Below are positions 36,700-48,000 of a DNA stretch of 64,000 bases, one piece after another. The stretch is from contig NZ_QFWT01000002.1 of assembly GCF_003144035.1 (NCBI RefSeq), positions 62,001 to 126,000 of the forward strand. The letters run 5' to 3'. Source of the DNA: Vibrio albus (GTDB lineage: Bacteria; Pseudomonadota; Gammaproteobacteria; Enterobacterales; Vibrionaceae). The first letter of the stretch is position 1; every line of letters starts with the position of its first letter. The notes beneath the pieces are model-generated. The model was not told the DNA's origin. It did no database searches and worked only from the letters and a program-made list of their open reading frames with translations. A program made the translations under genes and the position numbers.

Positions 36700-37980
36700 T
36701 TACTCAGCCCCGGCGGCCTGATTATCAGCGCCATCATATATCAGCAGAGGTTCAGACTCTCCATTGATAACCGATTCATCGATAACCACTTTGCTCACAT
36801 CGTTTGAAGATGGCAGCTCGTACATCGTTTCAAGCAGCACACCTTCCAGAATAGAGCGAAGGCCTCGAGCACCAGTTTTACGTTCCATGGCTTTTTTAGC
36901 GATGGCACGCAGCGCGTCTTCCCGGAACTCCAGCTCAGTGTTTTCCAAATCAAACAATGCCGAATACTGCTTAGTCAATGCGTTCTTAGGTTCACAAAGA
37001 ATCTGAATAAGAGCGTCCTGATCCAACTCAGTAAGCGTTGCAGTTACCGGCAGACGACCGATAAATTCAGGAATCAGACCATATTTAACCAGATCTTCAG
37101 GTTCAACCTGAGTGAACAATTCGCCAACCGTCTTGGTTTCGTCTTTTGAACGCACTTCCGCACCAAAGCCGATTCCCGTTCCGGTTGCAACTCGTTGCTC
37201 GATGACTTTATCCAGTCCGGCAAATGCACCACCACAGATAAACAGGATCTTGGAGGTATCTACCTGAAGAAATTCCTGTTGAGGATGCTTACGTCCACCC
37301 TGAGGCGGAACAGAAGCAATGGTACCTTCAACCAATTTCAGCAATGCCTGCTGAACACCTTCACCAGATACATCACGCGTTATGGATGGGTTTTCAGCCT
37401 TACGGGAAATCTTGTCAATTTCATCAATGTAGACAATACCGCGCTCAGCTTTTGCTACGTCATAGTCACATTTCTGCAGTAGTTTCTGGATGATGTTTTC
37501 TACGTCTTCACCCACATAACCGGCTTCAGTAAGCGTCGTTGCATCAGCCATGGTAAATGGTACGTCAAGAAAACGCGCCAGAGTTTCAGCCAGCAACGTT
37601 TTACCACTACCTGTCGGGCCAATAAGCAGAATATTACTTTTGCCTAACTCCACGCCATCAGCGGTAACATCACCATTACGAAGACGTTTGTAGTGATTAT
37701 AAACGGCAACCGCAAGAACCTTTTTGGCGTGTTCCTGACCGATAACATAATCATCCAGATGATTGCGAATTTCTCGCGGAGTCGGCAATGCTTCCGACTC
37801 TTTCGTTGGCATAGCCTCTTTGATCTCTTCACGAATAATATCGTTACAGAGATCAACACATTCATCACAGATGTATACTGAAGGGCCTGCAATCAGCTTA
37901 CGCACTTCGTGCTGGCTTTTACCGCAGAAAGAGCAATACAGCAGCTTACCGCTACTACTCTCTTTGCCTTTATCTGTCAT
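36700..37980 (-). CDS. clpX: ATP-dependent Clp protease ATPase subunit ClpX
   Basis: A 426-residue AAA+ unfoldase that feeds substrates to ClpP. The N-terminal zinc-binding domain has CSFCGKS...CDECVDLC (residues about 17-46), Walker A is [12 protein letters not shown], the pore loop GYVGEDVE, and Walker [11 protein letters not shown]. The ClpP-docking IGF-type loop is in [13 protein letters not shown]. It lies 71 bases after clpP in the same orientation; no terminator is seen between, consistent with a clpPX operon. Confidence 0.98.
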   Translation of the reverse strand: MTDKGKESSSGKLLYCSFCGKSQHEVRKLIAGPSVYICDECVDLCNDIIREEIKEAMPTKESEALPTPREIRNHLDDYVIGQEHAKKVLAVAVYNHYKRLRNGDVTADGVELGKSNILLIGPTGSGKTLLAETLARFLDVPFTMADATTLTEAGYVGEDVENIIQKLLQKCDYDVAKAERGIVYIDEIDKISRKAENPSITRDVSGEGVQQALLKLVEGTIASVPPQGGRKHPQQEFLQVDTSKILFICGGAFAGLDKVIEQRVATGTGIGFGAEVRSKDETKTVGELFTQVEPEDLVKYGLIPEFIGRLPVTATLTELDQDALIQILCEPKNALTKQYSALFDLENTELEFREDALRAIAKKAMERKTGARGLRSILEGVLLETMYELPSSNDVSKVVIDESVINGESEPLLIYDGADNQAAGAE

Positions 37981-38051
37981 TCGCTAACCTCTTTAGCCTT
38001 TACTTATATGATTCAGTGTATATCAATTCTAACCAAATTGCCTCGGGGAAT

Positions 38052-38678
38052 TTATTCCCCGCGACGAGTCAGCACTGAATCAACCAGCCCGTATTCAACT
38101 GCCTGTTCACCTGACATGAAGTTATCACGGTCGGTATCACGCTCAATCACTTCCAGTGGCTGACCGGTATGATCTGCCAGCAGTTGATTCAATTTCTGTT
38201 TGATACTCAGAATTTCCTGTGCATGGATCTGAATATCGGATGCCTGGCCCTGGAAACCACCCAATGGCTGGTGAATCATCACTCTTGAGTTTGGCAGCAC
38301 ATGACGTTTGCCCTGAGCACCACCGGCAAGCAGGAATGCACCCATAGAACATGCCTGTCCCATACACACGGTACTGACGTCCGGCTTAATAAACTGCATC
38401 GTATCGTAGATAGACATACCGGCTGTCACACTCCCGCCCGGAGAGTTGATGTACAGGAAAATATCCTTGTCCGGATTCTCAGACTCAAGAAATAACAATT
38501 GAGCGGCAACAATGTTTGCCATCTGATCTTCAACCTGACCGGTCAGGAAGATAATGCGTTCTTTCAGCAGTCGTGAATAGATATCGTATGAGCGCTCTCC
38601 ACGGGAAGTTTGTTCTACCACCATTGGTACCAGCGCATTCATAATTGGTGACATCGCGTCGTTGTTTTGGTAGCTCAT
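38052..38678 (-). CDS. clpP: ATP-dependent Clp protease proteolytic subunit ClpP
   Basis: A 208-residue serine peptidase forming the double-heptamer barrel. The catalytic Ser is in [11 protein letters not shown], His in [10 protein letters not shown], and Asp in [12 protein letters not shown]. In E. coli the residue before the catalytic Ser is Ala (GQAASMG); here it is Cys. Length agrees with E. coli ClpP (207). It is the first gene of clpPX and lies 105 bases after tig. A TTGACA at about 38758-38753 on the minus strand could be its -35 box, but the -10 is weak. Confidence 0.98.
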   Translation of the reverse strand: MSYQNNDAMSPIMNALVPMVVEQTSRGERSYDIYSRLLKERIIFLTGQVEDQMANIVAAQLLFLESENPDKDIFLYINSPGGSVTAGMSIYDTMQFIKPDVSTVCMGQACSMGAFLLAGGAQGKRHVLPNSRVMIHQPLGGFQGQASDIQIHAQEILSIKQKLNQLLADHTGQPLEVIERDTDRDNFMSGEQAVEYGLVDSVLTRRGE

Positions 38679-38692
38679 GTTCTTATATCCCT

Positions 38693-38729
38693 AAAATAAA
38701 TGGCCCGAATGAATACCTCACACGGACCA
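38693..38729 (-). terminator. Weak terminator or attenuator between tig and clpP
   Basis: On the minus strand TGGTCCG (38729-38723) pairs with CGGGCCA (38707-38701, one G-U) across a 15-base loop, followed by TTTATTTT. It lies just before clpP, so incomplete termination is likely. Confidence 0.5.
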
Positions 38730-38783
38730 TTGTTAACAGAAAAGTAAAAACAATGTCAAACTTTCTGTATAGTTTTATTAAGA

Positions 38784-40091
38784 TTAAGCTGCTGGCTGCT
38801 GCTGATTCATCAGCTCATTGAAGCCGATTTCTTTATCTGAAACCTGAGCTTTTGCCAGAATCGCATCAATCGCCTGCTCTTCCAGAGCAACATTACGCAT
38901 GTTTTGCATCATTTGCTCATTTTGCTCGTAGTAAGCAACAACTTCAGTAGGATCTTCGTAAGCAGTCGCCATTTCAGTGATCAGCTCTTTAACTTTTTCA
39001 TCGTCAGCTTTCAGCTCTTCAGAAGAGATTACTTCGCCCAGCAGAAGACCAACCATTACGCGACGCTTAGCTTGTTCTTCGAACAGTTCACGTGGCAGTT
39101 GTTCTGCCGCTTCAGGGTTGCCACCGAAACGTTGTGCAGCTTGCTGACGAAGCGCACCGATTTCCTGATCGATAAGTGCTGCAGGAACATCGATTTCGTT
39201 TTCTTTAACCAGACCGTCAAGCGCTTGTTCTTTGATACGGCTCTTAACAGCTTGTTTCAGTTCACGTTCCATGTTCTTACGAACTTCTGCTTTAAGTGCG
39301 TCAACGCCGCCTTCAGCAACACCAAACTTAGCAACGAACTCGTCTGTCAGTTCAGGAAGCTCACGAGCTTCAACTTTGATCAATTTGATCAGGAACTTAG
39401 CTGCTTTACCTTTCAGGTTTTCTGCGTGGTAATCTTCTGGGAAAGTCACATCGATTTCGAATTCCATGCCCGCAGTTTTACCAGCGATGCCATCTTCAAA
39501 ACCAGGGATCATGCGGCCTGCACCCATTTCCAGAGGGAAGCTTTCTGCTTTACCGCCTTCAAACTCTTCACCGTCGATAGAGCCAGTGAAGTCGATAGTT
39601 GCACGCTTGCCTTCTTCAGCCGCTTCGTCAACTTCAACCCACTCAGCCTGCTGCTTACGCAGAGTGTCGATCATCTCATCAACATCAGAGTCGTTTACTT
39701 CAGTTGCTGGTTTTTCAACAACGATGTTTTCCAGACCTTTCAGTTCGATTTCAGGGTAAACTTCGAAACTTGCGTTAAATACAAGGTCTTTACCTGCTTC
39801 ATTTTCTACTGGTTCGAAAGTAGGAGCGCCAGCCGGATTGATTTTTTCTTTTACAATGGCTTCGATAAAGTGACGCTGCATTACTTCACCCATCACATCT
39901 TGACGTACTGATTTACCGTACATCTGCGCAACCATTTTCAAAGGCACTTTACCTTTACGGAAACCGTCAAAACGACGATTTTTCGCGATGTTGCGAAGTT
40001 CAGCTGTTACTGCATCTTCAATGTTTGCAGCAGGAACAGTAATGGTCAGACGGCGCGCTAGGCCCTCTAGAGTTTCAACAGTAGCTTGCAT
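38784..40091 (-). CDS. tig: Trigger factor
   Basis: A 435-residue ribosome-associated chaperone and prolyl isomerase. The N-terminal ribosome-binding domain includes the signature GFRKGKVP (about residue 44), the FKBP domain lies at about 150-245 ([16 protein letters not shown] and MIPGFEDGI), and the helical C-terminal domain follows. E. coli Tig is 432 residues. A GAGG ribosome-binding site precedes ATG. tig-clpP-clpX-lon-hupB-ppiD is the standard enterobacterial and Vibrio order. Confidence 0.98.
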   Translation of the reverse strand: MQATVETLEGLARRLTITVPAANIEDAVTAELRNIAKNRRFDGFRKGKVPLKMVAQMYGKSVRQDVMGEVMQRHFIEAIVKEKINPAGAPTFEPVENEAGKDLVFNASFEVYPEIELKGLENIVVEKPATEVNDSDVDEMIDTLRKQQAEWVEVDEAAEEGKRATIDFTGSIDGEEFEGGKAESFPLEMGAGRMIPGFEDGIAGKTAGMEFEIDVTFPEDYHAENLKGKAAKFLIKLIKVEARELPELTDEFVAKFGVAEGGVDALKAEVRKNMERELKQAVKSRIKEQALDGLVKENEIDVPAALIDQEIGALRQQAAQRFGGNPEAAEQLPRELFEEQAKRRVMVGLLLGEVISSEELKADDEKVKELITEMATAYEDPTEVVAYYEQNEQMMQNMRNVALEEQAIDAILAKAQVSDKEIGFNELMNQQQPAA

Positions 40092-40546
40092 TATTTATAA
40101 ACCTCAAAACTGTCTCAGTGTTACTGAGCGTATGAGCCGCACAGCATTACGTGCGACTGCATCCTTGTGTTGCGCCCTCGGGCACCGTTTCAAATCGGGT
40201 ATCGGCACGAAAATCATTTCCCGCACCGGGCTAATCAGCGATATCCTGACCCGTAACTAAGAAGGGAAAAGGTATCTCTCATTAGCCTCAGGACAAAAAT
40301 AGACGCGCCATTTTAGCGATATGCTATTTGGCTGTCGAGTCGTAGCCTGAATTCTCTCAAAAAGTTAACCAAAAACAGCGAAAAATCCGTCTGCGTCACC
40401 AACTTTGATGAAGAAATGGGGACAATACAGTGAATTTCAAGGAAACCGAGTATTTTTTTTAATTAAAATATGAAAAAGAGATCTTTATCTTGGTTTTTGC
40501 CGGTATCCGCTGCCGGTCACCAGAGCGTGCCGATATGTCATCATGC
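40092..40546 (-). other. Non-coding gap upstream of tig
   Basis: No gene was supported here. On the minus strand this region holds the tig leader and promoter. A short hairpin CTCAGT/ACTGAG (40114-40128) lies close to the tig start and a second, GTCGCAC/GTGCGGC, at about 40137-40158. A plus-strand 27-codon frame at 40470 has no ribosome-binding site. Confidence 0.6.
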
Positions 40547-43006
40547 CTATTGATGAACTTCTCTTTCCAGCTCATCCGCAAGCAGCTCCTCCAGATATTT
40601 ATCCTTCGAGGCGATCGCTTTCAGATTGGGCAGATCCAGCCAAATCAGTTCTGTTGGTGTCACGGCTTTCGCACTGGTTCGGTAGCTGTCGGTCAGAAAG
40701 GCACTGCAACCTACAATAGTCCCATATTCCGCTGTTTGTTCATCATGCGTGCTGATAACACCGACTTTGCCATGCAGCACTATCGCTATCGCGTGGGCGT
40801 GCTGGTGCTGACGGAAAATAAGTTCCCCTTCCTGAAATATCTGCCTGTGGGCAATTTTACCCAGAGCCATCACCGTTTTATCTTTTAACTTTTCAGCCCA
40901 TTGCATATCCCTTATCTGCCGGGTGATCTCTCTGGCACTGACTCGGTGGGGCTGCTGCTTCAGGTGGGATAATTTATATTCGACAGCCTGAATCATTTTC
41001 TGTGCTTCACTGTCATCCACGACTCCCTCATCAATCAGCTTCTGTGTGTGGGCTCGCTCAAGGTTGAGCATCAGACGATGTGCTGAGTGAGTCTCCAGAC
41101 TGTACGACAGATCGGGAAAATACTCCCGCAAGGCGTCAATATGAGCGCGAGTCTGACTTTTGTTTATTTCAATATCCTGAAGCGCCCCTTCGCTGTCTTT
41201 CACACAAGGAGCCAAAGCAGCGACATGACGGGCCACCTCTTCCTGTGCCTGTATAAAACCACGCGCCGTATCATAGCTGAGCGCCAGCCGCTCAAACGAG
41301 AGATTAACCACCATTTTATTGATAACGGGAGTATTGCTGAAAAACTTAATATAAGCCGGCGTTTTCCAGAACTCGAATAAGCTCTGACGCGGAGCAAGTT
41401 CAGGTTCGCCGTCCAGCGCATGCTCTACTGCATTGACCAGTTGTGATGTCGCAGCTCCGGTTAAGGCTCCCTGTTTAAATTGTGACCAGTAAAACTGCCG
41501 CTCCGTTTCCAGCAAGCGACGATAAAAAGCAACTCTTAGCTCCTCGGCACTCGCTTTCTCTGGTTTTACTGGCAGTTCTGGAGCTAAAACATCATCTAAC
41601 GGCTTACTCAACGCGCTCCAGTTTGCCCGATGCAGAAATTCATTCTTCTTCAGCTGAGGCAACTCTTCCAGCATATGTTGTTTAATACTGTATTTGGCTT
41701 TATTCAAACTGGCCTGTTTGGCCGGAGGAAGCTTATCCAGACCGAGCTTTTCCAGCACCCAGGTCATTGAGGTAGAATTAATAATGATGGTCAGAGCAAC
41801 CACCCCAGCGGTGAGAAACAGAATCTGGTCAGCCAGCTCCTTCTCTAGGACATGATGCTGAGTCACGATCAGAGCCAACGCCAGAGATACGGCACCCCGA
41901 AGTCCTCCCCATACCAGTACGATCGCTTTTTCCCTGGTAATCCCTACCCCGATCCGTCTTAACAGCGGCATAAACACCATAACGGTGAGAGCCCGAATTA
42001 CCTGAATGCCTAAATATAAGATCAGCAGAGACTGCCACCAGTCAAGGACATCCAGCCGGATACGGGTAGCGATAATAATACCGACCAGAACAAAGATAAT
42101 GGTATTGGCAATATGCGCCATCATATGCCAGAAATGGTGTAAAAAGTCGGAAACTTCGGGGGAGATGCGCGTCCGGCCAAACCCGGCCAACATCAAACCA
42201 AGAGTCACCACAGCCACCACCCCGGAAACGTGAAACAGGTTCTCTGCCACATAGTAAGTAATGTAAGCGGCAATGATCGTTAAGGTAATCTCCACCAGTG
42301 GCCGGTTAAACAGGCGGCTACACCAGAATAGAACGATCGCCCCAACCAAGGCTCCGATACCCATTCCCAGCAAGACGACCAGCAAGAACTGACCGCTAAT
42401 GCTTATAATGCCGGTCTCCGCATGGCCAGACAGCGTTAACATACCGTAAAACAGCGTAAACAGAACAATGGCCGTACCATCATTCAGCAGTGATTCTCCC
42501 TCTATCAGCGTTTCCAGGCGCTTTCTCGAACTGACTTCTTTCAGTAACGCAACAACAGCGACCGGATCCGTTGCACTTATCAGGGCCCCAAACAGGAAAC
42601 AGACCGTCCAGGACCACCCCCAGGGGAAGGCATAATGGGCGAGTGCGGCTGTCAGCGCGGAAGCTAGCAACAAACCTGGTACGGCCAGTATGGCAATCTG
42701 ACTAAACATTCGCCGGAACAGGTGAGTTTCCATACCGAAAGCAGATTCAAAAATCAGAGTCGGCAGAAACACCAGCAGGATCAGATGAGGATCGATATCA
42801 GTCAGCACGAGCATCGCCTGCCGAAACTCCGGATAGCTCTGCTGCACATAACTGGTTCGGCTGACAGAGGCGATGACCAGGCCAATCACCAGCAGGATCA
42901 CACTATAGGGTGATTTAAACACTCTGGGCAGGGACTTGACTAATGCTCCAAGCAGCAACGCCAGAACAACAAAAATCAGGATAATTACTCCGGTATTTGT
43001 CTCCAT
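40547..43006 (-). CDS. CPA1-family Na+/H+ antiporter with cyclic-nucleotide-binding-like C-terminal domain
   Basis: An 819-residue protein. About residues 1-425 form a CPA1/NhaP-type transporter with twelve or so helices; SATDPVAVVALL and EGESLLNDGTAIVLF carry the ion-binding Asp and Asn-Asp pair. A long helical cytoplasmic region follows (about 440-680), then a domain resembling cyclic-nucleotide-binding folds (about 695-805: GEIIFRQHQHAHAI-like segment, VLHGKVGVIS, and GTIVGCSAF). Such fusions are known among NhaP-type and plant SOS1-type exchangers. Likely role is Na+ or K+ extrusion coupled to pH control; the ligand of the tail is unknown. Not part of an obvious operon. Confidence 0.87.
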   Translation of the reverse strand: METNTGVIILIFVVLALLLGALVKSLPRVFKSPYSVILLVIGLVIASVSRTSYVQQSYPEFRQAMLVLTDIDPHLILLVFLPTLIFESAFGMETHLFRRMFSQIAILAVPGLLLASALTAALAHYAFPWGWSWTVCFLFGALISATDPVAVVALLKEVSSRKRLETLIEGESLLNDGTAIVLFTLFYGMLTLSGHAETGIISISGQFLLVVLLGMGIGALVGAIVLFWCSRLFNRPLVEITLTIIAAYITYYVAENLFHVSGVVAVVTLGLMLAGFGRTRISPEVSDFLHHFWHMMAHIANTIIFVLVGIIIATRIRLDVLDWWQSLLILYLGIQVIRALTVMVFMPLLRRIGVGITREKAIVLVWGGLRGAVSLALALIVTQHHVLEKELADQILFLTAGVVALTIIINSTSMTWVLEKLGLDKLPPAKQASLNKAKYSIKQHMLEELPQLKKNEFLHRANWSALSKPLDDVLAPELPVKPEKASAEELRVAFYRRLLETERQFYWSQFKQGALTGAATSQLVNAVEHALDGEPELAPRQSLFEFWKTPAYIKFFSNTPVINKMVVNLSFERLALSYDTARGFIQAQEEVARHVAALAPCVKDSEGALQDIEINKSQTRAHIDALREYFPDLSYSLETHSAHRLMLNLERAHTQKLIDEGVVDDSEAQKMIQAVEYKLSHLKQQPHRVSAREITRQIRDMQWAEKLKDKTVMALGKIAHRQIFQEGELIFRQHQHAHAIAIVLHGKVGVISTHDEQTAEYGTIVGCSAFLTDSYRTSAKAVTPTELIWLDLPNLKAIASKDKYLEELLADELEREVHQ

Positions 43007-43228
43007 CGTGCACTCCTCAGAGTCAATCAGAATTGTATCTTCCTACTGCCATTTTTATTACTGCAATAGTGTTAGTGTAGTTCAATATATTGGGAGAACC
43101 TCCCCGCTCTCCCAGGCTTTTTTCTGTTAGACTATCTACATTAGCATTTACTTAACTTTACAGTATTAGGACTTTTACCATTCTCTTTCAGAGCTATGCT
43201 TATAGAGAAGCCAAAAGGAGCACGCTCT

Positions 43229-43645
43229 ATGAACATCAAACACATCACGACCGTCGCATTAATGACCCTGAGCATCATATCCATGCCTTCTATTGCAGGA
43301 AAAGGACCGGGAAATAATGGCTCCGGAAATGGGGCTAATTCAGCAAATGCCAGCGAAATGAATAGCTACGGTAAAGGCGGAGGTCAAGGCCGCCAGGCAA
43401 ACCAAAATGCCCAGGCACCACAGTTCGGAAAAATTGACAGCAATGGTGATGACATGATCTCCCCGTCAGAATTTGCGGCGTTTCGGCAGGAGAGAATAAC
43501 GGAACGGCAAAATGAACAACGTATGCTGAGAAACAGTATTCAGGCAAGAAATTTTGCCGATCTGGATACGGATGGCGACGGTTTTATCAGCCGGGCTGAG
43601 TTTCAGGAACATCAAACAAACAGCCGCCGGATAAACCAACAGTGA
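43229..43645 (+). CDS. Secreted EF-hand calcium-binding protein
   Basis: A 138-residue protein with a signal peptide (MNIKHITTVALMTLSIISM, cleaved near IAG), a Gly/Asn/Gln-rich linker, and two EF-hand loops, DSNGDDMISPSEF (about residue 71) and DTDGDGFISRAEF (about residue 112), each with the acidic positions 1, 3, 5 and 12 filled. It probably binds Ca2+ in the periplasm. The start is the ATG at 43229, 8 bases after AAAAGGAG; the longer frame start at 43196 includes the ribosome-binding site. It ends just before a terminator that separates it from the RND efflux genes. Confidence 0.85.
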   Translation: MNIKHITTVALMTLSIISMPSIAGKGPGNNGSGNGANSANASEMNSYGKGGGQGRQANQNAQAPQFGKIDSNGDDMISPSEFAAFRQERITERQNEQRMLRNSIQARNFADLDTDGDGFISRAEFQEHQTNSRRINQQ

Positions 43646-43681
43646 GCCTCTGTTGGAGGTAACGTTCAATAGCCGTTCATC

Positions 43682-43708
43682 ATAAGCCCATACCGTATGG
43701 GCTTATTT
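43682..43708 (+). terminator. Terminator before the RND operon
   Basis: ATAAGCCCATA (43682-43692) and TATGGGCTTAT (43696-43706) form a perfect stem with a CCG loop, followed by a short TT run. Confidence 0.75.
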
Positions 43709-43729
43709 CGTCAATAAGGACATAACAAC

Positions 43730-45052
43730 ATGACGACATTCAGTTGGAAACAGAGAGCCATGATCATTCCGCCACTCCTGTTAGGCGGTATCCTTCTCGC
43801 CCTCGCCCCGGGCATGAAAGCCGAGCCCCCCAAAGCCGAACCTAAAGTAAATAAAAAGGTGGTCAGAGTGCTGAAGATGGCCCCCCGGCTTATTCAGCCA
43901 ACAGCCAAAGGGTATGGTCATACGATGCCGGAACATGAATGGGACGCTCAGTCAGAGCTCGCCGGTCGCGTTATCTGGGTATCCGAACAATTTAAAAATG
44001 GCGCTATTGTCCATCAGGATGAGCCGCTGCTAAAGCTGGATCCTTCAGCCTACCAGCTCACTATTGCTCAGTTAGAAGCGGAGCTTCAGGTTGCCCGTCT
44101 GAAAGATGACACCATAAATGCTTCTATCCGTATCGCGGAACAAGACTTCCGGTTGCAGGAAGCAGAGGTACAACGAGTCACCCGTTTAAGTAAAACCGGA
44201 CATATTTCCAGTACCGAAAAAGAGAAAAGTCAGAGAAGCCTGCTAACCAGTAAGCAGCAGTTACAGACACTGAAGAATAATCTCGCCATTAACCAGGCTG
44301 AACAGCAGGTACTGAAAACCCGGCTCGATCTGGCTAACCGGGATCTCAAACTCACGACTATCCGTGCGCCATTTGACTGCCGGATCACCGAAACCCGCAC
44401 CGGACTGGCCGATTACGTCAACAAAGGCACCTCGCTGCTACAGGCGGACAGTATTAATGCTGTCGAAATTAACGCCCAGTTTCCGATAGGGAAAATGCGT
44501 CCTCTGCATCAGGCCGTCAGCAGCAACAGTGCAGCCGATAACTCTGCCCATACCAGCCTTGAGGCCATCGTCGAGCTCAAAGCCGGAGAAAACATTATCC
44601 GCTGGCAGGGAAAAGTCAGCCGCTCCGGCGGACGTCTTGATGCCCAGACCCAAAGCCAGAATATTATTATCACCGTGGATAAACCTTATGCTCAGGCTAT
44701 TCCGGGTAAACGACCTCCTCTTATCCGTGACACCTTTGTCCAGGTAACTCTGAAGGCCCCGGCACTGAAAAACCAAATGCTGGTTCCGGTCAGCGCCTTA
44801 CATGATGATCAGGTTTATCTGGCCACTCCCGAAGGAAGACTGGAAAAACGTACCGTCGCAGTTGATTTTATTCAGGATCAGGTTGCCGTCATTCGGGGCG
44901 GACTTAACCCGGGTGATATTGTCGTACTCAGCAAGCTGACATCGGCTGTCGAGGGGATGAGCCTCAAACCCCAGCCAGATAAAAAGATGGTGGCGTGGCT
45001 GAATAAAGTAACCGGATATCCGCCAGCGGGCAAACAAGGAGAGGCTCAATGA
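43730..45052 (+). CDS. RND efflux periplasmic adaptor subunit
   Basis: A 440-residue membrane-fusion protein. One N-terminal hydrophobic segment (about residues 11-30), a barrel-sandwich/lipoyl part split by a coiled-coil hairpin (about residues 95-205, with QLTIAQLEAELQVARLK and LKNNLAINQAEQQVLK), and a beta-barrel and membrane-proximal part. It links an inner-membrane RND pump to an outer-membrane channel; no channel gene is adjacent. The last four bases ATGA overlap the permease start. Substrate cannot be read from the sequence. Confidence 0.9.
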   Translation: MTTFSWKQRAMIIPPLLLGGILLALAPGMKAEPPKAEPKVNKKVVRVLKMAPRLIQPTAKGYGHTMPEHEWDAQSELAGRVIWVSEQFKNGAIVHQDEPLLKLDPSAYQLTIAQLEAELQVARLKDDTINASIRIAEQDFRLQEAEVQRVTRLSKTGHISSTEKEKSQRSLLTSKQQLQTLKNNLAINQAEQQVLKTRLDLANRDLKLTTIRAPFDCRITETRTGLADYVNKGTSLLQADSINAVEINAQFPIGKMRPLHQAVSSNSAADNSAHTSLEAIVELKAGENIIRWQGKVSRSGGRLDAQTQSQNIIITVDKPYAQAIPGKRPPLIRDTFVQVTLKAPALKNQMLVPVSALHDDQVYLATPEGRLEKRTVAVDFIQDQVAVIRGGLNPGDIVVLSKLTSAVEGMSLKPQPDKKMVAWLNKVTGYPPAGKQGEAQ

Positions 45053-48000
45053 TCAGTTACTTTATCCGGCACAAAACCGTAGCTAACGTCCTGATGATCG
45101 CCATTCTTCTGTTGGGTCTGTTTGCTGTGCCTAAACTACAGAAAGACACCTTTCCGGTGACTCCGACGAAAGACATCGAAATAAAAGTGTCATACCCCGG
45201 AGCCACTCCCGGTGAGGTCGCCAGCGAAGTCTGTCCACTGCTCGAAGATGCCGTTGACCAACTCAGCGGAATCAAAGAATTTACCTGCGATGCCCGTGAA
45301 AACAGTGCGATTGGCAATGCTGAAATTGCACCCGGTGAAGATATTGATCTGCTGACGACAGATATTCAGCAGCAGGTCAATGCCATTAATGATTTCCCGG
45401 ACAAAGTAGAACAGACCAGTGTTACCAAACTGGATCGGATCGCCAGTGTCGCCAGTGTGGCGATTACCGGCAATATGTCCCCGGCAGATCTGTATCAGTA
45501 CGCCAAACAGGTTAAACAGCGGTTTAAGAGCAACCCTCTTATCGCTCAGGTTACGATTGACGGATTCTCCGATCAGGAGCTGGAAGTTCGCATCTCCGAC
45601 CGGACACTGAAGCAATATGGCCTGAGTATCTCCGACCTTACCCGGCTGATAGAACAGCAGAGCATCAGCCAGGCGGCGGGGGTATTAACCGGTGAGCAGG
45701 AAGCAATCAGTGTCCGCTTCGATACTCTGGGTGACAACGTACGAGAGTTGAAGAACATTGTCGTCAAAACCAGCGACCAGGGATCTCAGCTGAAGTTGGG
45801 GGACATTGCCCGGGTCACGCAGCAATTTACTCTGGATGAAGACGCCATTCTGTTTAACGGGCAGCGTGCTGCGCTGTTGCAGGTATCCAAAACGTATTTT
45901 CAGGATTCGCTGAAAGTCAAAGACGCCATCCTGAAACAACTGGAGAAAGAACAGCAAATCGCGCCAGAAGGCGTGTCACTGCATATTTCTCAGGATGTCA
46001 GCATCAATATTAAAGAGCGGCTGCGTATCCTAACCAGTAATGGACTCCAGGGGCTACTGCTGGCATTTCTGGTGATGTGGGTGTTCTTTAATATTCGCTT
46101 TAGTTTCTGGGTGACCATGGGCCTGCCGGTATCCTTTCTCGGCTCGGTGTTTGCGATGTATATGTTGGGATACACCATCAATATGATGACCATGGTGGGG
46201 ATGATTGTCGCCATCGGCCTGTTAATGGATGACTCCCTGATCATTGCGGAAAATATCGCCGCAAAACGTCAGTCCGGTCTGTCCGCCATTGACTCGGCTA
46301 TTCAGGGCACAAAACAGGTGCTCCCCGGTGTCATCGCCTCTTTTGCCACCACTATGATGGTCATCGGCCCGCTGATGTTCCTGAGCGGAAAGATGGGAGA
46401 AGTATTGCGTTATATCCCGATTATCCTGTTGATCACCCTGCTGGTCAGCCTGTTTGAAGCTTTTTTGATCCTGCCTGCCCACCTCAGCCACAGCCACAGC
46501 CACAGCCACAGCCACCAGAATACGGCACCAAACCCATTAAGAAGCCGGTTTATCCGCGGATTTGAAGCGGTGCGGAACCGGGTTATCGTGCCGGTTGCCT
46601 CTAAAACGGTAAAAACGCCTTATCTGTCTATAGGCATATTGCTGATGCTGGTGCTGGCTGTGACAGCATCCATACCAGCCGGGTTACTTAAATTCAAAGC
46701 GATGCCCGCTCTTGAGAGCGACACGCTTCAGGCCCGGGTACTGCTTCCTCAGGGCACCCTATTGTCCCGAACAGAAGAAGTCGTGGCGAAAATCACTGCC
46801 GCTCTGGATGAGATCAACACAGAATATGCCGCCGATTACCCGGATTCTCCCCCTTTAATTAACAGCCAGACCATTATGTACAACACCAATGTGGATGCCA
46901 AAGAATCCGGCCCACACCTTGCCACGGTCAGCGCTGATCTGTTACCGGCTCAGTTCCGTCAGGTCAGTATCAAAAAGCTGGTGCAGGAATGGAAGAAGAA
47001 AACCGGCCCGGTCGCCGATGTGATTGCGCTGAAGTTTACCGATAAGGAAAGAGGTATCGCCGGTAATGGCATTGATATCCGGATTCAGGGCGCGGATCTT
47101 AAGACACTGAAAACCGTGAGCCGCTCGCTGCAGAAATGGCTGAAAAATTTCGATGGCGTATTTAACCTCTCGGATGATCTGCGGTACGGACGCTCTGAAA
47201 TTCACGTCAGGCTCCGGGATGAGGCCGGTGTGATGGGGGTGAGTGCAGCTCAGGTCGCTCAGACATTACGAAGTGCCATCCGGGGCAGCACTGACCTGAC
47301 GGTATTTCAGAACGGTGACGTTGTCGACATCTCGGTGAGACTGGATGAATTTACCCACCAGGGAAGTATTCAAGGGCTGAATGATCTCGCCGTTACCGCA
47401 TCGAATGGCCGCCTGGTGCCGCTATCCAGCGTGGCAGATTTTGAGCAGAGGCTGGCTTTCTCTCGTATCAACCGGGTTAACGGACTGAATACCGTCACCG
47501 TGCAGGGGAACATCAATACCACCGTCGCTAACGCACGGGATATTATGCAGACGTTCTATCAGGATTTTGTACCCAACAGTAAACAACGCTTTCCGGACGT
47601 CAGCTTTGTATCTCAGGGGCAGGATAAAGAAAGTGCAGACACCGGCACTTCCCTGCTGACCTTTTTTGCTCTGGGCATCATCGGTATTTATTTAATCCTT
47701 ACGTTCTTGTTTCAGAGCTACAGCCAGCCGTTTGCGGTATTACTGGCAATACCGATGGCATGGATTGGGGTGGTACTGGGGCACCTTGGGCTGGGTCTGG
47801 ATTTGACTATTCCTAGTCTGGTTGGTTTTGCCACCCTTGCAGGTATTGTGGTAAACGATAATATTCTGCTGGTTCATTTTATCAAAGAGCACGTAGCACA
47901 GGGCAGTAGCCTGCTCAAAGCATGCACCGATGCCGTTCATGACCGGTTCAGGGCTATTTTTATCACCTCGCTGACTACGTTTGCCGGCTTGCTGCCACTG

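Noticed and set aside
38730-38765. clpP sigma-70 promoter (TTGACA then TTAACA)
   Set aside because: The -35 is perfect but the -10 is poor, so it was mentioned only in the clpP entry.
38904-39911. 335-codon open frame antisense to tig
   Set aside because: Phe/Cys-rich translation typical of the reverse strand of a highly expressed gene; no start signals and tig is unambiguous.
40140-40260. Possible tRNA-like stretch (GTTTCAAATC) upstream of tig
   Set aside because: No acceptor stem, anticodon arm or CCA could be placed; it is most likely the tig leader.
40470-40553. 27-codon frame MKKRSLSWF...
   Set aside because: No ribosome-binding site, overlaps the 3' end of the antiporter gene, no conserved features.
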